This document shows, in pieces, positions 47,418 through 54,731 of a DNA stretch of 64,000 nt. Source of the DNA: DT-110 sp030148525 (GTDB taxonomy: Bacteria; Bacteroidota; Bacteroidia; Chitinophagales; Saprospiraceae); assembly GCA_965227445.1 (NCBI GenBank), contig OZ245751.1, positions 4,588,001 to 4,652,000 of the forward strand, written 5' to 3'. Each line of letters opens with the position of its first letter. Positions within the stretch are counted from its first letter, which is position 1. The notes beneath the pieces were generated by a model. That model made no database searches and was not told where the DNA came from. It saw nothing but the letters and a program-made list of their open reading frames with translations. The position numbers and the translations under genes are program-made.

Positions 47418-47497
47418 CAGGTTTGAGGTGTGAGGTTTGAGGTGTGAGGTAACCTATAACCTGGCCTCACACCTCACACCTCAAACCTGAAACCTGA
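47418..47497. repeat. Self-complementary heptamer repeats at a convergent junction
   Basis: Left arm 47418-47450 is built from GAGGTKT 7-mers; the right arm 47465-47497 is the inverse (CCTCACA/CCTCAAA). The arms pair across a 14-nt centre and fill the whole gap between the GIN gene and the sigma factor gene, so they probably terminate both. Confidence 0.85.
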
Positions 47498-47500
47498 AAT

Positions 47501-48034
47501 TCACCAGGGTCCGGTCGGCTGGTCGTGGAAGACCCGCCGCAATTGATCCAGGGCCAGGTGCATACGGCGCTCAACAGCCTTCACACTGAGTCCCAGGAAA
47601 TCGGCCATGGAGCGGTAGGTCATTTTTTCGACCCTATTCAGGAGGAACACCATCCGTTGGGATTCGGGGAGGTCGGAAAGAGCGAGCTCCAGGCGCTGTC
47701 GGAATTCATTTTCCTCCAGGGCAAACTGGCCATCGGGCATGGGCAATGCTTTCCCCTGGTGAAGCAAATAGCGTTTTTCGACCTGACGCTTCCTCATCGT
47801 ATCCAATAACCGGTTGGTGGCTACTTTGAACAAATAGCGCTTGGCCTGTGGATAGGGAACATCTTCGCAGTTACGCCAAAGTTCCAGAAAAGCATCCTGT
47901 ACGAGGTCATCCGCCAGCGCCGGATCACCACAACGGAAGTATAAATAGTTGCGAAGGCGGCGAGCGTATTCGAAAAAGAGCTTTTTGAATAGTACTTCCG
48001 AACAACAATTGGCAAGAATAGGATCAGCGGACAT
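47501..48034 (-). CDS. ECF RNA polymerase sigma factor (FecI-like)
   Basis: A 177-residue sigma-70 family protein. Region 2 has RLRNYLYFRCGDPALADDLVQDAFLELW and YLFKVATNRLLD; region 4 has LSDLPESQRMVFLLNRVEKMTYRSMADFLGLS. The ATG at 48032-48034 is chosen over a longer frame to 48061. It is transcribed away from a FecR-like gene across a 123-bp spacer that contains a perfect dyad. Sigma/FecR pairs normally control a nearby TonB-dependent receptor; none is present here. Confidence 0.92.
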   Translation of the reverse strand: MSADPILANCCSEVLFKKLFFEYARRLRNYLYFRCGDPALADDLVQDAFLELWRNCEDVPYPQAKRYLFKVATNRLLDTMRKRQVEKRYLLHQGKALPMPDGQFALEENEFRQRLELALSDLPESQRMVFLLNRVEKMTYRSMADFLGLSVKAVERRMHLALDQLRRVFHDQPTGPW

Positions 48035-48091
48035 ACCGTTCCGGTTTTGGGAAAGATACAAATTGTGTGTTGCTCCTTGGACGGTGTAATT

Positions 48092-48108
48092 CGGTTAAGG
48101 TTTAACCG
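48092..48108. promoter_or_regulatory. Dyad between sigma factor and FecR genes
   Basis: CGGTTAA-GGT-TTAACCG, 7-bp arms. It is central in the divergent spacer and so could control both genes. Confidence 0.45.
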
Positions 48109-48157
48109 ACTTCCGGTGCAATGCGCTGACTTTCGTATTTTTCGCGAAAGCGATACC

Positions 48158-49102
48158 ATGGATAGCGAGCACGACAACGAGTACCCTGACTGGCGCGACC
48201 GGTACATTCACGGTGAATTAACGCCCGAGGAGATACGTGCTATTGAGCAAGAATCCGAGTTTAAGGAGGTACGAGCCGTGCTGGAGGCTGGCCGGACCTT
48301 AAAGGCACCTGCGTACTCGGAACATGACGCATGGGAACAGTTCAAGCGCCTGCGACGAAGGCCGGAATCCCGGATCGAAGCCCTGAAAAAGCGTCGCGTC
48401 ACCTTACTTTTTACAGGCTTGGCTGTGCTGGTGATTGCTACCCTGAGTATCTGGTGGTACCAGGGCCGCGATCGCGTGTATTCTACTGGGCCAGGGCAAA
48501 CCGATCAGGTCACACTTCCCGATGGAACCCGGGTTACACTCCACATATCTTCCACCCTTACCTGGGAACCCGATCGCTGGCGCAGACGTGGTCGTATTGC
48601 TGGATTTAGCGGTCAGGCCTACTTCGAACGACCCCGTAACCAACCATTGGAACTACAACACTCTAACGGTTCTGTCGTATTGGCCCGCTCCCGAGCCGAT
48701 ATTCGGGTCCGGGATAGCTATTTCGCAGTAACCACCTTTGAAGGACAAGCCGTAGCAATCACCAGGGATACCCAGCTGGTAGTCCACACGGGTACTTTTG
48801 CGCGCTGGGATGGATACCGATGGACCAAATATCCAATCACTAAAAGTTGGTCTGCCCCACCCTGGTTGGCAGGCAACACCGTCATCGAAGATCTGCCGTT
48901 GGGAGAGGTAATTCGGGAAATAGAACGACTATACCGTGTATCCATCGACCTGAATGCAGACCCCGACCGGTCTTTTAGCGGAAGCTTCCCAAACTACGAC
49001 CTGCAGGAAGCTATTACCATTTTGGAAGACAGAGCAGACCTTCGGGCTGATTATTTTGCGGGTAATTTTATTGTACTGGACTCCCTGCCCGAGGAAGGTT
49101 AG
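48158..49102 (+). CDS. FecR-family anti-sigma factor
   Basis: A 314-residue inner-membrane protein. The cytoplasmic N-terminal part (DWRDRYIHGELTPEEI) precedes one membrane helix (about 89-107, LLFTGLAVLVIATLSIWWY). A periplasmic FecR domain follows (GQTDQVTLPDGTRVTLHISSTL, GQAYFERP, VHTGTF), then a C-terminal secretin/TonB-short-N-terminal-like domain (DLPLGEVIREIERLYRVSID). The ATG at 48158 is used. It should bind and regulate the divergently encoded sigma factor. Its stop overlaps recO by four bases. Confidence 0.9.
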   Translation: MDSEHDNEYPDWRDRYIHGELTPEEIRAIEQESEFKEVRAVLEAGRTLKAPAYSEHDAWEQFKRLRRRPESRIEALKKRRVTLLFTGLAVLVIATLSIWWYQGRDRVYSTGPGQTDQVTLPDGTRVTLHISSTLTWEPDRWRRRGRIAGFSGQAYFERPRNQPLELQHSNGSVVLARSRADIRVRDSYFAVTTFEGQAVAITRDTQLVVHTGTFARWDGYRWTKYPITKSWSAPPWLAGNTVIEDLPLGEVIREIERLYRVSIDLNADPDRSFSGSFPNYDLQEAITILEDRADLRADYFAGNFIVLDSLPEEG

Positions 49103-49821
49103 AAGACATCCCGCAGAATGGTATGAGCATGAATCGGAGGTAAGTTTTCGATGTGCAATTGGTAATAGCGAATGAACTTATCGAGCAATTGGTGGCGTAC
49201 ACTCCGGGGCATGGCAATCTCATGACAATGTGCCAGATCAGTACGCTGGAGTTGTGTGAGCAAGGCAGCCAATTCGGGCCCCATATATTGCCCGTGCAGG
49301 GGGGCCACTCCGGTAAATATTCCCTCCTGCATATCGAAGAAAGGACGATCAGCACTGTAATCTGTATCGGGCATAAACCCCAAATGTTCGCTTAGTTCCA
49401 ACAGAAAGTGCAAATGGATATTCGCAATTCCCGTCGTGCACTGGTCGAGATGCACCAGGGTACTGGTCAAAAAAGCGTAAAGAGACTCGTTTTGCTCGCT
49501 GTTGCGAATGGTTTTTCGCGCCAGTTCTACAATAAACATGCCCACCGCTCCGCGGTGTACATCGAAAGGGACCCGCTGATAAATGTAATCAGTGCGCACT
49601 TCGCGCAGGCGATGCAGGTCCCGGTCATCCCGGTAATACATTACCAGATCGAGCTGCGACATGACCTGAAATAAATTGGCTTTTGACCGGGCACTTTTGG
49701 AACGCACCCCATTGATGATCGCCTTTTGCAAACCCAAAGCTTCCGTGTAGAGATCGACAATCACACTCGTCTCCCGGTACTTCATTGATCGAAAAACAAT
49801 ACCCCTCGTTTTTACCAGCAT
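49099..49821 (-). CDS. recO: DNA repair protein RecO
   Basis: A 240-residue recombination mediator of the RecFOR pathway that loads RecA on SSB-coated DNA. The N-terminal OB-fold shows KTRGIVFRSMKYRETSVIVD and GLQKAIINGVRSKSARSKAN. The C-terminal helical domain lacks the CxxC zinc motif, as in many Bacteroidota RecO. Tail-to-tail overlap with FecR via a shared TTAG. Confidence 0.93.
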   Translation of the reverse strand: MLVKTRGIVFRSMKYRETSVIVDLYTEALGLQKAIINGVRSKSARSKANLFQVMSQLDLVMYYRDDRDLHRLREVRTDYIYQRVPFDVHRGAVGMFIVELARKTIRNSEQNESLYAFLTSTLVHLDQCTTGIANIHLHFLLELSEHLGFMPDTDYSADRPFFDMQEGIFTGVAPLHGQYMGPELAALLTQLQRTDLAHCHEIAMPRSVRHQLLDKFIRYYQLHIENLPPIHAHTILRDVF

Positions 49822-50270
49822 CTGTAACTTTTTCGAGTTTCAAAAGTACATATTTATAGAACGTCGTTTTTTACGACTCCCAACAAATGTTCACGCCCTG
49901 GCCTCGGCCGAGATCCAAACAGAAATTGGCTTTTTTATACCCCTTCCATATTTAAGCATTTTGCGAACATTCGCTTACGAATACCTTCGTACTACTTTTA
50001 AGGATCATTAACATTTTTTTAATGTTTTTTCGCGGATAAAAAGGGGGTTGAGGCGTTCTTAGATGCATCCTTTAGGTATTAAAAGAGTCTTTAAATACAC
50101 AGATATACGGAAAACGGGGTACTATCACCCACCCCGCAAAAATTAACAAATAGTTGATACGCTTACCGGATCGTTTTACGATGTCCACGCGTTCAACAGT
50201 TCGAAGTCCCATTTATAAATCCATTACCCGACACCGAGCTTTATCGACTGTAGCTCCTAAAAAAACAACC
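49822..50270. other. 449-bp spacer upstream of a secreted protein gene
   Basis: Gene-free. A+T-rich around 49920-50110, with a candidate promoter at 49961-49989 and then a long leader with T-tracts and AATGTTTTTTCG. An upstream in-frame extension (from 50154) has no signal peptide and is not credited. Confidence 0.5.
49961..49989 (+). promoter_or_regulatory. Candidate promoter for the gene at 50271
   Basis: TTG (49961-49963), 18-base spacer, TACCTTCG (49982-49989), one mismatch to TAnnTTTG. The leader would be about 275 bases. Confidence 0.35.
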
Positions 50271-51089
50271 ATGAAAACGTTCGTATCCATGATTCTGTCC
50301 ATGATAACGGTATTGGCCATGGCCAGTCAGCCGGACAGAATATTTACCTCCGATTGCCGGGATGCCTTTAGCGTTAACAATCCCGAAATTCCCGTTGAAG
50401 AGCAAGTAAAAACTGATCTTGTCAGTGGCCAGTGGTCCCAGGGAGAACATGTACAGGTATACTTTAACGAAGACGGTACATCCGACTGGCTCAAGCGCGA
50501 ATCCAATGGTCAATGGTCCTACACCCAACACCACTGGACCGTGGAAAACACAGCTAACGGCCCCACACTGATTCTGCAGACCCCGGCACAGGTTCAACAA
50601 CAGTACCTCGTAGAACCTACCTGTGATGGTGTCTCTTTATTCAGCCCGGATTACCAGGAGTCGATCGTACTCGGATACCAGCCGTTTGATCGTAATAATA
50701 GAAGTCAGGAGGTAACCCGCAGCGTATATGGCGAATGGGAACATACCCTCACTCCAGATCAACTTAAGGAACTCGACATCCTCGATGTACAAAATATGAA
50801 CCACCAGCGTGCTCGCGTTCGTCTATACCTATCGAAGAACGGAACCTTCAGCAAAGAATTACTCTGTGCCTCGGCCAATATTTATTTGCGTGAAACCGGT
50901 ACCTGGAAAGTATCCCGCGATGGTCAATTCCTGTTGTTCAATGACCTCGACGGCAGTCGGCTCCCCAATAGCCGCTGCATCCGCGTGAAATATCTGGAGC
51001 TGGATGAGATGGTTCTGGAGCAAGCCCTGGCTTTCGCCAAAACCGGCCGGCAGACAAGTACCCAGGATTTTTACTTTAATAAGCAATGA
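50271..51089 (+). CDS. Secreted protein of unknown function
   Basis: A 272-residue protein with an N-terminal signal (MKTFVSMILSMITVLAMAS). The mature part seems to contain two related beta-rich domains, each with a lipocalin-like W-x-Y pattern: SGQWSQGEHVQVYFNEDGTSDW and YGEWEHTLTPDQ ... RVRLYLSKNGTF ... TGTWKVSRDGQFLLF. This suggests a small-ligand or lipid-binding fold, by resemblance only. The protein ends just before a heptamer-repeat hairpin. Confidence 0.7.
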   Translation: MKTFVSMILSMITVLAMASQPDRIFTSDCRDAFSVNNPEIPVEEQVKTDLVSGQWSQGEHVQVYFNEDGTSDWLKRESNGQWSYTQHHWTVENTANGPTLILQTPAQVQQQYLVEPTCDGVSLFSPDYQESIVLGYQPFDRNNRSQEVTRSVYGEWEHTLTPDQLKELDILDVQNMNHQRARVRLYLSKNGTFSKELLCASANIYLRETGTWKVSRDGQFLLFNDLDGSRLPNSRCIRVKYLELDEMVLEQALAFAKTGRQTSTQDFYFNKQ

Positions 51090-51095
51090 CGTGCC

Positions 51096-51200
51096 AGGTG
51101 TCAGGTATGAGGTTTGAGGTTTGAGGTTTGAGGTGTGAGGTGTGAGGTATGAGGTTAGGTCAGAGGATACCTCAAACCCCAAACCTCAAACCTCATACCT
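51096..51200. repeat. Heptamer repeats AGGTNTG with inverse arm
   Basis: About nine 7-mers (AGGTGTC, AGGTATG, AGGTTTG x3, AGGTGTG x2, AGGTATG ...) at 51096-51158, then a partly complementary arm CCTCAAACC... at 51170-51200. It lies between convergent genes and probably folds as a long terminator hairpin. Confidence 0.85.
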
Positions 51201-51213
51201 GATAACTGATCCA

Positions 51214-51552
51214 CTACCATTCCCACTCCCCGTCCTCATCGATAGGGGGCTGGCGGTAGGAGCGTTTTGTTTCCACCCGCTGCTTCTGACGTTCCAATAC
51301 CAGCCGGGCCAGGCCCACATTGGCCAGTTCGGGTGCATTTGGATGCATGGCCAGAGCAACTGCTTCCTCCGAAACGTCCATGCGATACAAAGTACTGAAT
51401 AGTAATTCAATATCGTGTTCGATCATCCAGCCGATGCGGTTGGCCAGCAAGTCCAGAAAGTCTACCTCCGATAGTGGATCCTCTTCCGGTGCATCCAACT
51501 CGAATTGTCGTTGAATGAGGGACTTCGTTTCGTATAAGGTCTGATCATCCAT
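51214..51552 (-). CDS. Small acidic protein of unknown function
   Basis: A 112-residue soluble, helical, acidic protein (MDDQTLYETKSLIQRQFEL, EEDPLSEVDFLDLLANRI, C-terminal DEDGEWEW). It resembles conserved hypothetical proteins of Bacteroidota but no domain is recognised. It lies 18 bases after the alpha-hydroxy-acid oxidase gene in the same direction, so they may be one operon. Confidence 0.65.
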   Translation of the reverse strand: MDDQTLYETKSLIQRQFELDAPEEDPLSEVDFLDLLANRIGWMIEHDIELLFSTLYRMDVSEEAVALAMHPNAPELANVGLARLVLERQKQRVETKRSYRQPPIDEDGEWEW

Positions 51553-51570
51553 GGGGATGAAGGTACAAAA

Positions 51571-52848
51571 TCAGGAGCGCGGAATAAGAAAATCATCTTT
51601 CACTTCCGCTATGGAACGTTTCCCGCTCAGTCGCATGGTCAGCTCAAAATCAGCCAGCAGATTGCGAATAACTGCTTCCACCCCCGTTTGTCCGGCAATG
51701 GCCAGAGCATAGGCATAAGGACGGCCAATGCAAACCGCCGACGCACCAAGGGCTAGTGCTTTGTACATATCCGCACCACTGCGGACACCACTGTCGAGCA
51801 AAAGGGTTACGTCAGGGCCAACAGCTTCTACAATTCTGGGAAGGGCTTCGATGCTCGAAAGTGCTCCGTCCACCTGCCGACCACCGTGATTACTAACGAT
51901 CAGACCATCCATGCCGGCATCAACTGCACGCAGGGCATCATCGGGGTGCAGTATACCTTTTAAGATAATAGGTAAGCTGGTATGCTCTCGCAAGAAACTA
52001 AGCTGATCCCAATTAAGGGCCGGATTGGTGTAGGTTTGCACGAATGTACGCACCGCCTTCATAGGGCGGCCCGATCGCAGGTTTCCCCAAAAAGACCCCG
52101 GGTAGGTCCGCATCATCGTATACACTGACTTTAGTAAACTCAGACTCAGGCGTCGCTTCGGTTGGGGTGTATCGGGATCATCCTGGTATTCCTCTACCAG
52201 TCGCTGAAAAACCGGATCGCTGGTATATTGGGCAATGCCTCTGGCACGCAGGAAAGGTAAATAAGCTTGGTCCAGATCTTCAATCCGCCACCCCAGCATG
52301 GTGGTGTCGAGAGTGACCGTGATGGCCGAACAGCCACAAGCTTCGGCTCGCTGTACCAGACTGGCAACCAAATCATTCGATTTACTCCAGTACAGCTGAA
52401 ACCACTTGGCGGTATTGGGCATGGCCGCTGCCGTATCTTCCATGGGAACGGAGGCCTGGTTGGAATATATATAGGGAATGCCGGTAGCTTCACAAGCCCG
52501 GGCTACAGCCAGGTCTGCTTCTGAGTGGACCATATCCAATACGCCCACCGGAGCCAATAGCAGCGGAGCGGGTAAGGTAGAACCAAATAATTCCGTTTTC
52601 ATATCCGCCTGGGATACATCCCGCAACATACGGGGCTGGATACGCCAATGGGAAAAATCTTCACGATTAGTACGGATAGTCTCGCCTCTGCCAGCTCCTC
52701 CGGCAATATAGGCGAATGCTGACCGACTGGTATGGCCGCGGGCGGCTTCTTCCAGCGCTTCCAGATCAGTGGGGATGGGCGGTCGTTGACCACCAACGCC
52801 GCTTAGGTAAATCGAGCGTTGACGTTCAAGTGCTGACAGGTTTGACAT
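51571..52848 (-). CDS. FMN-dependent alpha-hydroxy-acid oxidizing enzyme (lactate 2-monooxygenase-like)
   Basis: A 425-residue TIM-barrel flavoenzyme. Markers: FAYIAGGAGRGETIR with the N-terminal active-site region; LLLAPVGVLDMVH; the FMN-binding ILKGILHPDDALRAVDAG; and VSNHGGRQVDG with the catalytic His and Arg, followed by LLLDSGVRSGADMYKALALGA. The length and the loop insertion between residues about 200 and 250 fit lactate 2-monooxygenase/lactate oxidase-like members better than glycolate oxidase. The substrate is probably L-lactate or a related hydroxy acid. A copy of the CGAGTATATACTCG element lies 94 bases upstream. Confidence 0.9.
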   Translation of the reverse strand: MSNLSALERQRSIYLSGVGGQRPPIPTDLEALEEAARGHTSRSAFAYIAGGAGRGETIRTNREDFSHWRIQPRMLRDVSQADMKTELFGSTLPAPLLLAPVGVLDMVHSEADLAVARACEATGIPYIYSNQASVPMEDTAAAMPNTAKWFQLYWSKSNDLVASLVQRAEACGCSAITVTLDTTMLGWRIEDLDQAYLPFLRARGIAQYTSDPVFQRLVEEYQDDPDTPQPKRRLSLSLLKSVYTMMRTYPGSFWGNLRSGRPMKAVRTFVQTYTNPALNWDQLSFLREHTSLPIILKGILHPDDALRAVDAGMDGLIVSNHGGRQVDGALSSIEALPRIVEAVGPDVTLLLDSGVRSGADMYKALALGASAVCIGRPYAYALAIAGQTGVEAVIRNLLADFELTMRLSGKRSIAEVKDDFLIPRS

Positions 52849-52941
52849 AAATTTGGCTTTTCACGAAAAAGATAGGTAAAATCTGATTTCTGCCGAAAGG
52901 TGTGCTTTTATACCGACAATGAAGTGGTTTTACTACGCAGT

Positions 52942-52975
52942 ACTTCGAGTCGAGTATATACTCGCGCGAAAAGAT
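52942..52975 (-). promoter_or_regulatory. Palindromic upstream element, copy 2 (oxidase side)
   Basis: Read leftward it matches 40036-40069 except at one base and includes CGAGTATATACTCG. Farther on, CCACTTC-AT-TGTCGGTATA (about 52928-52910) matches the tsaE leader. In both cases the element points at the downstream gene at a distance of 75-95 bases. Confidence 0.6.
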
Positions 52976-53032
52976 CGGGCAAAACCCGGACCTTTTCGGA
53001 AGCAGTATACTATCTTCCCAAACAGTACAAAA

Positions 53033-53210
53033 TCGTGAGGTTAGGTGTAGATTATTTCGTAGAATGGCCATTCAACAGCCAACCTCACGGTACAAAGTAA
53101 TTGGTATCAGGTATTTAGATTTAAGCAAGTCCTACTACCCTATACCAAATACAACCTAAGGTTGCAATCTTCAGTAATTTACCGAATTGCCAGACCCCAA
53201 CCTTACGTTA
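53033..53210. mobile_element. Structured repeat element of about 180 bp, copy B (MITE-like)
   Basis: Homologue of copy A at 43296-43480. Stem CGTGAGGTT / AACCTCACG (53034-53042, 53081-53089), identical core AGCAAGTCCTACTACCC (53124-53140) and right end CCCAACCTTACGTTA (about 53196-53210). Overall similarity is moderate, highest in the core. In contrast to copy A it lies upstream of a gene. Confidence 0.65.
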
Positions 53211-53224
53211 AATACACAAGAACT

Positions 53225-53791
53225 ATGGCAGAACAAACAACCGCTCTTACCCGCGATCAGGCACAGGATATCCTGACCAGCATGACTAAATCGGAGTCAC
53301 TCCTATTACACGCCCGCACCGTGGAATTGGTCATGCGTGCCCTGGCCCGCCACCTGGGCGAAGATGAAGAGCTATTTGGCCTGACCGGCCTGCTGCACGA
53401 TGCCGACTACGAGGCTTATCCCGAACAACACCCGAAAATCATTGTCCAAAAGCTGACAGACATGGGCGAGACTACCATTGCCCACGCCATTGCCGGGCAC
53501 TACACCAAGTGGAATGTCCCCCGGAACAGTACCCTGGACAAGGCCATCGTGGCGGCCGACGAACTCACCGGCTTCATTTACGCTGCCGCCCTTATTCGCC
53601 CCACCAAGATCGAAGGGATGAAGGTGAAATCAGTCACCAAGAAACTAAAAACGAAAAGCTTTGCCGCTTCCGTCGATCGCGATGAGGTAGATAAAGGCGC
53701 TGAATTATTAGGCTGGGAACGCAATGAACTGATCGCCTTCATCATCAAAGTCCTTCAGGAGTATAAGGAGGAATTGGGGCTGACGGCATAG
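53225..53791 (+). CDS. HD-domain phosphohydrolase
   Basis: A 188-residue protein starting at the ATG 53225 (MAEQTTALTRDQ); the frame opens at 53162 but that part lies in the repeated element. HD-domain metal ligands are visible: LLLHARTVELV (His), GLLHDADYEAYP (HD pair), AHAIAGHYTKWN (His), KAIVAADELTGF (Asp). The arrangement matches small HDIG-type predicted hydrolases. The substrate is unknown. A basic stretch KSVTKKLKTKSF lies near the C-terminus. Confidence 0.85.
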   Translation: MAEQTTALTRDQAQDILTSMTKSESLLLHARTVELVMRALARHLGEDEELFGLTGLLHDADYEAYPEQHPKIIVQKLTDMGETTIAHAIAGHYTKWNVPRNSTLDKAIVAADELTGFIYAAALIRPTKIEGMKVKSVTKKLKTKSFAASVDRDEVDKGAELLGWERNELIAFIIKVLQEYKEELGLTA

Positions 53792-53800
53792 GGAAATCAG

Positions 53801-53887
<87 letters not shown>

Positions 53888-53980
53888 GTTTTTTTTTAGT
53901 CGGGATGTGGCAAATGGAAGAACTAAAAACTTGTCTGCTTTCTGGAGCAAATCCGATGCTGTTATGAATCGCAAAAAGCA

Positions 53981-54016
53981 AACCGTTTACCGTAAGCCGT
54001 GGGCCGTGGACCGTCC
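53981..54016. repeat. CCGTNNN heptamer array opposite the CGGCTTA block
   Basis: AACCGTT, TACCGTA, AGCCGTG, GGCCGTG, GACCGTC in strict 7-nt register up to the stop of the gluconate dehydrogenase-type subunit. The register and core are the same as at 37707-37780. Confidence 0.8.
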
Positions 54017-54729
54017 TAAATAAGATTCCCCTCCTCATCCCATTGCGCCACCTCATTACGGGTGGATACATCCAGGCATTTAGCGGTCCATTCGGGATCG
54101 TAGCCGACCTCGTATTTTGCGAGCACTTCGTCGGGTACGCCGTCCCAAACGTTGGCATAATTTCCCTGGTATTGCAGGTCTTCCTGGATGCCAATCTGAC
54201 TGGTGTAGAAACCGGTCATGGTCAGGAAGCGCATGAGGTCGAAGAACTGATGACCAAAGGTCTCATCGGCGGGATCTTCGGGTGGGTAGGCAATCTGGTC
54301 GAGTAGTTGGGTGCGTTGTTCTTCCGTTGCTTCCGCAAAAACAACTCCGTTGACTGCACTGCATTGGGTATTCAGCCAGGCAATGCCGCCACGCAGCGGT
54401 AACTGATAATCCGGAATATCCTTTACAATAAACTCCATGAAATCGGGTACACCCGCTTCCAGGGCGGAGCCAGAGCGCTCATCGGCCGGAATGATCATGG
54501 TGGTCAGAATACCCAGCGTGGCCATTTCGGCCTCCGTGAAGAAGGTCTCCGACATCAATTCCTCATCGTGCTTCTTTTCGGCGGGGGTGCGGCCGTAGCC
54601 TTCGGCATTGGCATTGGGATCGGTAGCAGTATTCTCGCCGGTAGCTCCGTCGGGATTACAGGACGACAGGATGGTAGACCCGGCCAGGCCGGCCAAAAGC
54701 AGTGTTCGTAGGTGTTCGCGACGATCCAT
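54016..54729 (-). CDS. Gluconate 2-dehydrogenase subunit 3 family protein
   Basis: A 237-residue lipoprotein. It starts MDRREHLRTLLLAGLAG with a twin-arginine-like RR and a Cys at SSC (about residue 24), so it may be exported folded. The domain matches the small subunit of GMC-type membrane dehydrogenases: FFTEAEMATLGILTTMIIPADERSGSALEAGVPDFME and FGHQFFDLMRFLTMTGFYTS. A frame start at TTG 54735 is possible, but the ATG at 54727-54729 lies two bases after the TGA of the large subunit. It should partner the GMC oxidoreductase. Confidence 0.9.
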   Translation of the reverse strand: MDRREHLRTLLLAGLAGSTILSSCNPDGATGENTATDPNANAEGYGRTPAEKKHDEELMSETFFTEAEMATLGILTTMIIPADERSGSALEAGVPDFMEFIVKDIPDYQLPLRGGIAWLNTQCSAVNGVVFAEATEEQRTQLLDQIAYPPEDPADETFGHQFFDLMRFLTMTGFYTSQIGIQEDLQYQGNYANVWDGVPDEVLAKYEVGYDPEWTAKCLDVSTRNEVAQWDEEGNLI

Positions 54730-54731
54730 GA

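Larger units (their letters stand above)
52849..53224. other. Divergent spacer holding two repeated elements
   Basis: 376 bases without a gene. It contains the palindromic element (52942-52975) and copy B of the structured element (53033-53210). The latter ends 14 bases before the HD-domain gene start. Confidence 0.6.

Noticed and set aside
43296..53210. Riboswitch interpretation of the 180-bp element
   Set aside because: Copy A lies downstream of both neighbouring genes, so cis-regulation of a downstream gene does not fit; a mobile repeat is more likely.
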